From the NCBI GenBank assembly GCA_017608955.1, contig JAFCEW010000006.1, positions 1 through 16,547 on the forward strand: DNA of 16,547 nt, given 5' to 3'. Positions 12,642 to 16,547 of this stretch are shown here, piece after piece (within the stretch, counting starts at the first letter, position 1; every line of letters starts with the position of its first letter). A program made the translations under genes and the position numbers. Below the pieces are notes generated by a model. That model was not told the origin of the DNA. It searched no databases and saw only the letters and a program-made list of their open reading frames with translations. The DNA is from Candidatus Aenigmatarchaeota archaeon (GTDB taxonomy: Archaea; Aenigmatarchaeota; Aenigmatarchaeia; CG10238-14).

Positions 12642-12953
12642 TTAACCGAACAATGATGCTAATCCAGATGCTGCTTCTTCAGCTTTTTTCTCTTGTTCTT
12701 CTGCAGATTCTTCCTTCTTTTCTTCAGCTTTTTCTTCTTTCTCTCCACTTGCTGCTGGTGCTGCCGCAACTGGTGCTGCAACTGCTTGTTTTATAGCCTC
12801 ATCTATATCTACACCATCCAATGAAGCTATCAATGCTTTTATTTTTGCATCGTCTGCTTTTTCTCCAGCCGCTTCTATAATTGCTTTTACACTTTTTTCA
12901 TCTATTTTCTTACCTAAGCTATGAAGCAACAAACTTGCATATACATATTCCAT
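12642..12953 (-). CDS. rpl12: Ribosomal stalk protein P1 (L12, archaeal type)
   Basis: The archaeal P1/L12 stalk protein: dimers attach to P0 (L10) and recruit and stimulate translational GTPases. The 103 residues show the N-terminal dimerisation helices ([19 protein letters not shown], then [20 protein letters not shown]), an alanine-rich hinge ([12 protein letters not shown], about 60-72), a lysine/glutamate-rich stretch, and the conserved GTPase-contacting tail ending SGLASLFG. Its ribosome-binding site GAGGTGTG overlaps the stop of rpl10, so it is translated together with P0. It is the third gene of a leftward rpl1-rpl10-rpl12 operon. Confidence 0.97.
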   Translation of the reverse strand: MEYVYASLLLHSLGKKIDEKSVKAIIEAAGEKADDAKIKALIASLDGVDIDEAIKQAVAAPVAAAPAASGEKEEKAEEKKEESAEEQEKKAEEAASGLASLFG

Positions 12954-12957
12954 AATT

Positions 12958-13797
12958 TCACACCTCTTTTATTTTCGATTTTAATAAACATGCTTGAGCA
13001 TTAGCTTTTGAAATTAAATCTTCTATAATACCTTTATCTAATATTTTAGCTTCCAATCCAACTGTTTTTGCATTTCTGAATGCTTTCTGTAATAAGAAAG
13101 TAATTGAATCTTTATTTGGATATGATATTGATACACTTAAATTTAATGCTGAACTTGAAGCTGTTATTAATTTATTCATGAACTCTTGTTCATCTATATG
13201 TAAAATATCTTTTGTAAATATTGTATCTTGTTCCCACACTCCTAAAAGATTTATTCCAATTTCAACTGGTTGAATATCTAATTTTTTCAATACATTTGCA
13301 ACTTGATCATTTATAATTTCGTCCTTTTTCACAACAACAGTATCTTTTCTTACATATATTTTTCCATCTTGAACCATTGCAGGAATTTTTAATCTTTGTA
13401 ATTCACCAATGGCTGGACCTGCCATTAAAGTAGTTGGTCCTTCAGGAATTATAATATCATGTTGAGCTATATCACCTTCTTTAGCATAAGTAGGAGATTT
13501 ATTTTTTTCTAAAAACTTGTATAATCTAAATGGATTTTCTTCTGAAAATATTAGACATGGTTCTTTTGCATTTAGTTCCAATAGTTTTTTGATATCTTTT
13601 TTATTTACATTTTGAAAAGCTTTTTCAATTAATCTTTTTTTATACATTTTTACTATTGCTTTACCTCTTAATTCTTTTTTTATTGCTTGTAATTGTTTTG
13701 ATGGCATCTTGAACAAGTCAACTATTCCTATGACTGGATATTTTTCTGCTAATTGTTTTATTTCTTCAACTTGCTTTATTTTTTTCTCAGATGTCAT
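12958..13797 (-). CDS. rpl10: Ribosomal protein P0 (L10), lacking the acidic C-terminal tail
   Basis: P0 anchors the stalk to 23S rRNA and carries P1 dimers. The 279 residues contain the rRNA-binding N-terminal domain ([20 protein letters not shown], 19-38; [11 protein letters not shown]), an inserted domain ([20 protein letters not shown]), and a helical spine for P1 binding ([20 protein letters not shown], then [20 protein letters not shown]). Archaeal P0 is normally about 310-340 residues and ends in an alanine-rich hinge and an acidic tail closing with a GLGALFG-like motif. Here it stops just after the spine at KIKEV, and the P1 ribosome-binding site lies on the stop codon. Only one base separates it from rpl1. 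The missing tail is the odd point; P1 still supplies that motif. Confidence 0.94.
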   Translation of the reverse strand: MTSEKKIKQVEEIKQLAEKYPVIGIVDLFKMPSKQLQAIKKELRGKAIVKMYKKRLIEKAFQNVNKKDIKKLLELNAKEPCLIFSEENPFRLYKFLEKNKSPTYAKEGDIAQHDIIIPEGPTTLMAGPAIGELQRLKIPAMVQDGKIYVRKDTVVVKKDEIINDQVANVLKKLDIQPVEIGINLLGVWEQDTIFTKDILHIDEQEFMNKLITASSSALNLSVSISYPNKDSITFLLQKAFRNAKTVGLEAKILDKGIIEDLISKANAQACLLKSKIKEV

Positions 13798-13798
13798 C

Positions 13799-14413
13799 TT
13801 ATTTCACTTCCAATTTTATCGGTTTGCTCATTGTAAATTTCAATAAAATCTCTTTTATGTTATTTTTTCCTTTTGGTAATTTTACTTTTAAAGTATTAAT
13901 CAAAAATTCAATATTTTTTTCTACATCCTCATCTTTCATATCTTGAGATCCAACAACTGTATGAATCACTGGTTGTTTGTCAACCTTGATTTTTACAGCA
14001 TTTTTATATTTTTTATAACTTTCAAGAGGACCAACCAATGGTTTTGGCATTAATCCTCTAGGAGCAAGATATTTACCCAAAAACTTACCTACTATAGGCA
14101 TTAGTTTTGGTTCTGCAAAGAAAAAATCTGATTTGGATATTAATTCTGAAATTTCTTTTTTGTTTTTTGATATTGATTCTATTTTTGAACCAGAAATGAT
14201 ATTAAAATCTTCAGATTTTTTAATTGAATCAGTAAATATGGTTATTTTCTTTTCTTTATTTAATTTTTTTGGTAGAATAATAATTTCATCAATTTTATTC
14301 TCAGCTTTTTTTAAATCCAAATCTTTAAGATTAATAATTAAATCATAAGTTTGATTAAAATTTCTTTTCTTAGAATTCTCTTTCAAATTTTTAATTTGTT
14401 CTAATATTGTCAT
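13799..14413 (-). CDS. rpl1: Ribosomal protein L1
   Basis: Large-subunit protein of the L1 stalk, involved in release of deacylated tRNA; in many archaea also the autogenous repressor of its operon. The 204 residues show the two-domain fold: FNQTYDLIINLKDLDLKK (19-36) at the start, the inserted domain (about 64-150) with PIVGKFLGKYLAPRGLMPKP, its family signature, and the return to domain I ending LLKFTMSKPIKLEVK. ATG 14413 is preceded by GGAGGG within a potential hairpin leader. In many archaea rpl11 sits just upstream of rpl1; here it is absent and a divergent operon starts instead. L10 follows after one base. Confidence 0.96.
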   Translation of the reverse strand: MTILEQIKNLKENSKKRNFNQTYDLIINLKDLDLKKAENKIDEIIILPKKLNKEKKITIFTDSIKKSEDFNIISGSKIESISKNKKEISELISKSDFFFAEPKLMPIVGKFLGKYLAPRGLMPKPLVGPLESYKKYKNAVKIKVDKQPVIHTVVGSQDMKDEDVEKNIEFLINTLKVKLPKGKNNIKEILLKFTMSKPIKLEVK

Positions 14414-14418
14414 AATAT

Positions 14419-14445
14419 CCCTCCTGCTTTTGCAGTCTTAACGGG
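14419..14445 (-). promoter_or_regulatory. Structured leader of rpl1: candidate L1 autoregulatory site
   Basis: In the leftward mRNA, CCC (14445-14443) can pair with GGG of the ribosome-binding site GGAGGG (14421-14419). Within it CTGC-AAAA-GCAG (14435-14424) forms a second stem, separated by an asymmetric internal loop (GTTAAGA against GA). Two short helices around an asymmetric loop is the general layout of L1-binding sites on rRNA and mRNA. The predicted transcript start (about 25 bases after the TATA at 14467-14474) falls at the CCC, so the leader is essentially this element. L1 binding is inference. Confidence 0.45.
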
Positions 14446-14466
14446 TTAATTTATATTAATATATTA

Positions 14467-14474
14467 TATTTAAA
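14467..14474 (-). promoter_or_regulatory. TATA-like box of the rpl1-rpl10-rpl12 operon
   Basis: The minus strand reads TTTAAATA, preceded by CCTTT as a possible BRE. It lies about 57 bases from the rpl1 ATG and would give a leader of roughly 30 bases. Confidence 0.5.
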
Positions 14475-14489
14475 AAGGTTTCTACTACC

Positions 14490-14513
14490 AAAGCATAGAA
14501 TTAACTATGGTTT
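14490..14513. repeat. Interrupted palindrome between two divergent promoters
   Basis: CATAG (14494-14498) and CTATG (14505-14509) flank AATTAA. The symmetry continues, after one mismatched pair, into AAA (14490-14492) and TTT (14511-14513). It lies midway between the leftward ribosomal promoter and the rightward promoter at 14539, a place where a regulator could affect both. Confidence 0.4.
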
Positions 14514-14538
14514 TCTGATTATTTCTAAAACCGAAACA

Positions 14539-14546
14539 TTTAAATA
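14539..14546 (+). promoter_or_regulatory. TATA box and BRE of the DUF5320-DUF134 operon
   Basis: TTTAAATA at 14539-14546 is preceded by CCGAAAC, a purine-rich BRE-like element. Transcription should start about 14566-14572, inside the tandem palindromes at 14549-14594, leaving a leader of about 45 bases with a consensus GGAGGTGA (14599-14606). Confidence 0.6.
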
Positions 14547-14548
14547 CT

Positions 14549-14594
14549 ATTATGAATATATATTCGATATAGATTATGAATAATAATTCATAAT
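14549..14594. promoter_or_regulatory. Two tandem palindromic operators, 24-bp period
   Basis: Copy 1: ATTATGAA (14549-14556), six bases, TTCGATAT (14563-14570), an imperfect palindrome. Copy 2: ATTATGAA (14573-14580), six bases, TTCATAAT (14587-14594), a perfect one. Their centres are 24 bases apart, so two dimers could bind side by side. They cover the predicted transcription start, a position suited to repression. The DUF134 HTH protein encoded in the operon is the obvious candidate to bind, but this is inference. Confidence 0.6.
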
Positions 14595-14613
14595 AAAAGG
14601 AGGTGAAATATAT

Positions 14614-14982
14614 ATGCCATTAGGAGATAGAACAGGACCAGAAGGATTAGGACCTTTAACAGGTAGAGGACTTGGATACTGTGCAGGATATAACAGCCCA
14701 GGATTCACAAGAGGAATACCTATGGGAGGAAGAGGATTTGGTAGAGGATTCGGAAGAGGCTTTGCCAGAGGATTTGGTCGTGGATTCATAGGAAGAAGAT
14801 TTGCTGTTAGAAGATTTGCTAGACCAATATATGATCCCTATTACGACTATACACCACAAAGACCATTAACAAAAGAAGATGAAGAGAGATTTCTCAAAGA
14901 AGATATAAGAGATATTGAACAAGAAATCAAAGAGTTGGAACAAGAAAAGAAAGAAATAGAAAAAAGACTAAAAGAGTTATAG
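14614..14982 (+). CDS. DUF5320-type glycine/arginine-rich protein
   Basis: A 122-residue protein with the DUF5320 opening MPLGDRTGPEGLGPLTGRG (1-19), then GYCAGYNSPGF. The middle (about 38-68) repeats GRGFGRGF-like units, ending in RRFAVRRFARP. The C-terminal third (about 83-122) is a charged coiled coil (EEIKELEQEKKEIEKRLK-like). The family's function is not known; members often sit beside DUF134 regulators and NifX/NifB-like or Mrp-type metal-cluster proteins, so a link to iron-sulfur or metal handling is inferred. It has a consensus ribosome-binding site GGAGGTGA 7 bases before ATG 14614 and is first in its operon, behind the tandem operators. The reverse strand here gives long proline- or serine-rich open frames that are only shadows of this repeat. 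Confidence 0.85.
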   Translation: MPLGDRTGPEGLGPLTGRGLGYCAGYNSPGFTRGIPMGGRGFGRGFGRGFARGFGRGFIGRRFAVRRFARPIYDPYYDYTPQRPLTKEDEERFLKEDIRDIEQEIKELEQEKKEIEKRLKEL

Positions 14983-14992
14983 GTAATATACA

Positions 14993-15316
14993 ATGCCAAG
15001 ACCAAGAAGATGTAGAAGAGTTTCATTCAGACCAGATATTACATATTTTAAGCCGGCCGGCGTTAGATTATCTGGATTGAATGAATGTATATTAACAATT
15101 GATGAATTAGAAGCTATTAGATTAAAAGATCTTCTTGGGATTGATCAGACAGAAGCTGCAAAGCAAATGAATATATCACAGCCTACTTTTCATCGTTTAT
15201 TATTAGAAGCAAGAAAAAAAATTGCTGATGCTGTTGTTAATGGTAAGGCTATAAGAATAGAAGGTGGTTATTTTAGAATGGTAAGAAGAGGTGGAAGAAG
15301 ATATGGTAGATTTTAG
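14993..15316 (+). CDS. DUF134 family helix-turn-helix protein
   Basis: A 107-residue DUF134 protein, near the family's usual length. The family opening [20 protein letters not shown] (2-21) is followed by [20 protein letters not shown] (34-53), [20 protein letters not shown] (54-73), a sigma-factor-region-4-like helix-turn-helix, and [15 protein letters not shown] (80-94). The end is arginine/glycine-rich. Such proteins are predicted DNA-binding regulators of metal or redox loci. It begins 10 bases after the DUF5320 gene and overlaps the next gene by 14 bases. It is the best candidate for binding the palindromes at 14549-14594, making the operon autoregulated. DNA targets of this family are not established from this sequence. 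Confidence 0.93.
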   Translation: MPRPRRCRRVSFRPDITYFKPAGVRLSGLNECILTIDELEAIRLKDLLGIDQTEAAKQMNISQPTFHRLLLEARKKIADAVVNGKAIRIEGGYFRMVRRGGRRYGRF

Positions 15317-15485
15317 AGGATTAGGCAGAAGATTAGGATTTGGTGGCAGAATGGGTGGAACTGCTCAAGGACCTGGCGGAAATTGTAGATGTCCTAAATG
15401 CGGAAATATAGAGCCACATCAAAGAGGAATCCCATGTTATGAACAAAAATGTTCAAAATGTGGAACACCAATGACAAGAGCATAA
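15303..15485 (+). CDS. Small Zn-ribbon/rubredoxin-like protein of the DUF134 operon
   Basis: A 60-residue protein. The N-terminus is glycine-rich ([16 protein letters not shown]), and the C-terminal half has five cysteines: CRCPKCG, then [18 protein letters not shown]. The CPKCG...KCSKCG pairs form a zinc-ribbon or rubredoxin-like metal site. I chose ATG 15303, with GAGGTG (15288-15293) 9 bases upstream, over GTG 15291, which falls inside that site. It overlaps the end of the DUF134 gene by 14 bases, so it is translationally coupled. Similar cysteine-rich tails (KC.KCGTPM.R) occur in proteins near NifX/NifB-like genes, consistent with a metal-cluster or redox context. Function unknown. Confidence 0.8.
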   Translation: MVDFRGLGRRLGFGGRMGGTAQGPGGNCRCPKCGNIEPHQRGIPCYEQKCSKCGTPMTRA

Positions 15486-15506
15486 TATTAAAACTTAGAT
15501 GAAAAA

Positions 15507-16325
15507 ATGAAGCAAATATTAGTTATTATAGTAGTTTTATCAATTTTGCTTTTTGGTTTTAGAATTTACAAACAAAAAAATATATCAGAGGTAGATAAAA
15601 TGAAAATAAATAAAATAAGTCCAACTATTATTACAATTTATGACAATTATCAACACAATACAGAATTAGATACAGGATGGGGATTTTCTTGTCTAATAAA
15701 AACTGATAATAAAAATATTTTATTTGATACTGGTGCTGATAGTCCAACTCTCTTAAGTAATATGAAAAAATTAGAAATAGAACCAAAAGATATTGATATA
15801 ATTGTATTATCACATATCCATGGAGATCATACAGGAGGATTATTTGGTTTGCTTCAAAAAAATCCTAATGTTACAGTATATTTACCAGAATCATTTCCAA
15901 ATGATTTTAAAACTAAAACAACTTCATATGGTGCAAATATTATAGAAGTCAAAGATTCAATAAAAATATCTGATGGAATTTGTTCTACAGGAGAATTAGG
16001 AATATGGATAAAAGAACAATCTCTTATAATGAATACAGAAAATGGTTTAATTATAATAACAGGTTGTGCTCATCCTGGAATTGTTAATATAGTAAAAAAA
16101 TCCAAAGAAATAACAAATGAAAATATATATCTTGTTTTAGGCGGATTTCATTTAGGTGGAGCATCAGATTCAAAAATAAATTCTATTATAAAAAATTTCA
16201 GAAAGTTAGGAGTAAAAAAAGTAGCTCCTTGTCATTGTACTGGAGACATAGCTATTCAATTATTTGAACAAGAATATAAAGACGATTTTATAAAAAATGG
16301 AGTTGGAAAAATAATAAAAATATAA
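15507..16325 (+). CDS. Membrane-anchored metallo-beta-lactamase-fold hydrolase (COG1237-like)
   Basis: A 272-residue MBL-fold metalloprotein of the COG1237 group. The metal motif is LSHIHGDHTGG (101-111) and further ligands sit in ITGCAHPGIVNI (184-195), LGGFHLGG (211-218) and PCHCTGDIA (241-249). The group is sometimes annotated as pterin (ribofuranosylaminobenzene phosphate) synthase-related, but that function is poorly supported for most members. Here residues 3-20 form a hydrophobic signal/anchor (ILVIIVVLSILLFGFRIY), so the catalytic domain may lie outside the membrane; most homologues are cytosolic and lack this. It starts 21 bases after the Zn-ribbon gene. A hairpin with a T-run follows its stop. 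Metal binding is clear, the substrate is not. Confidence 0.88.
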   Translation: MKQILVIIVVLSILLFGFRIYKQKNISEVDKMKINKISPTIITIYDNYQHNTELDTGWGFSCLIKTDNKNILFDTGADSPTLLSNMKKLEIEPKDIDIIVLSHIHGDHTGGLFGLLQKNPNVTVYLPESFPNDFKTKTTSYGANIIEVKDSIKISDGICSTGELGIWIKEQSLIMNTENGLIIITGCAHPGIVNIVKKSKEITNENIYLVLGGFHLGGASDSKINSIIKNFRKLGVKKVAPCHCTGDIAIQLFEQEYKDDFIKNGVGKIIKI

Positions 16326-16339
16326 TAAAATTTTTTATT
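16324..16339 (+). terminator. AT-only inverted repeat with T6 run
   Basis: AATAAAA and TTTTATT (16324-16330 and 16333-16339) flank TT, just at the end of the metallo-hydrolase gene, and include TTTTTT. It may terminate that transcript. The same AT stretch lies about 25-30 bases before the next ATG and could be its TATA region instead. Confidence 0.35.
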
Positions 16340-16360
16340 ACTAAATGTCTAATTTATAGC

Positions 16361-16547
16361 ATGCAAAAAATAATTATTGGCGTTGTAATACTTTTTGCAA
16401 TAGTTGTTGGTATTTATGTAACAAAATTAACTCCTGAACCAACTGAAGTTGATATAAACAACATGAATAATATAGATTTTATCACCTTAGATGGAGAAAT
16501 GTCGATTGCACAAAATTTATGTCAGGAGAGAAATCTTGATGACAAAA
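16361..16547 (+). CDS. Secreted or membrane-anchored protein (N-terminal part)
   Basis: The first 62 codons of a gene that runs off the right edge. Residues 1-19 are a hydrophobic signal/anchor (KIIIGVVILFAIVVGIYV), followed by an acidic, asparagine-rich linker (TPEPTEVDINNMNNIDFI), then TLDGEMSIAQNLCQERNL. No family can be named from this length. It begins 35 bases after the metallo-hydrolase gene, whose product also has an N-terminal anchor, so both may act outside the membrane. ATG 16361 is the first in-frame start after the AT-rich promoter-like stretch. Confidence 0.7.
   Translation, partial: MQKIIIGVVILFAIVVGIYVTKLTPEPTEVDINNMNNIDFITLDGEMSIAQNLCQERNLDDK

Noticed and set aside
14574..14789. 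Proline-rich open frame on the minus strand
   Set aside because: It is the complement of the glycine-rich repeat of the DUF5320 gene, whose start, ribosome-binding site and family signature are clear.
15053..15062. GC-rich palindrome GCCGGCCGGC
   Set aside because: It stands out in AT-rich DNA but lies inside the conserved DUF134 coding sequence (KPAGV), which explains it.
1..16547. CRISPR array, tRNA or rRNA genes
   Set aside because: No regularly spaced repeats, cloverleaf-like sequence or rRNA-like GC-rich segment was seen in any intergenic gap; the only repeats are the pairs listed.

Overview
The window comes from a small, AT-rich archaeal genome. The archaeal assignment rests on an archaeal/eukaryotic-type information-processing set: Kae1, Nop5-fibrillarin, P-stalk proteins P0 and P1 beside L1, TrmI-type tRNA methyltransferase, and BRE/TATA-like promoters 25-30 bases ahead of several starts. 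Short proteins (Nop5, P0), many overlapping genes and tiny Zn-ribbon proteins suggest a reduced, possibly DPANN-type, lineage. That last point is inference; no rRNA or tRNA gene is present to place it.

Layout. (1) 1-3060: the start of kae1 runs left off the window. Rightward follow a winged-helix protein, a membrane-tethered ArsR-like regulator overlapping a secreted/membrane DUF2330-like protein with an inserted Kazal protease-inhibitor domain (split by a -1 frameshift), and a Zn-ribbon/Hsp20-like gene that also looks frameshifted. (2) 3098-4606, leftward: a 30-residue membrane peptide, trmI, a strongly structured intergenic segment, a two-helix membrane protein and a 57-residue Zn-ribbon protein. 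(3) 4667-8657, rightward: a thymidylate block of dCMP deaminase, thyX, an S-component-like membrane protein, glyA and a P-loop nucleotide kinase. The first two genes each carry the same exact 69-bp upstream module. (4) 8681-10269: nop5-flpA, the C/D-box RNA methylation core. (5) 10388-10830: two tiny convergent genes, a hairpin that could mask a ribosome-binding site, a terminator-like hairpin, and the second copy of an exact 40-bp repeat. (6) 10844-14413, leftward: rpl1-rpl10-rpl12 followed by an HD-domain YhaM-like protein and a DHH phosphoesterase. (7) 14490-16547, rightward: DUF5320, DUF134, a Zn-ribbon protein, a membrane-anchored COG1237-type metallo-beta-lactamase-fold protein and the start of another membrane-anchored protein, behind two tandem palindromes.

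How the genes fit together. Block 3 is a coherent pathway: dCMP to dUMP (deaminase), dUMP to dTMP (ThyX, using methylene-tetrahydrofolate made by GlyA), then probably phosphorylation by the kinase. The membrane protein translationally coupled between thyX and glyA may import a folate-type cofactor. Block 6 couples stalk and L1 synthesis to two predicted nucleic-acid or oligonucleotide hydrolases. Block 7 resembles metal/redox clusters with DUF134 regulators.

The strongest candidates for something new are the regulator plus Kazal-DUF2330 pair, the duplicated promoter module, the 40-bp repeats behind two leftward genes, and the structured leaders at 4024-4070, 10388-10402 and 14419-14445. No gene-free stretch exceeds 300 bases. 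I saw no tRNA, rRNA, CRISPR array, transposase or integrase.
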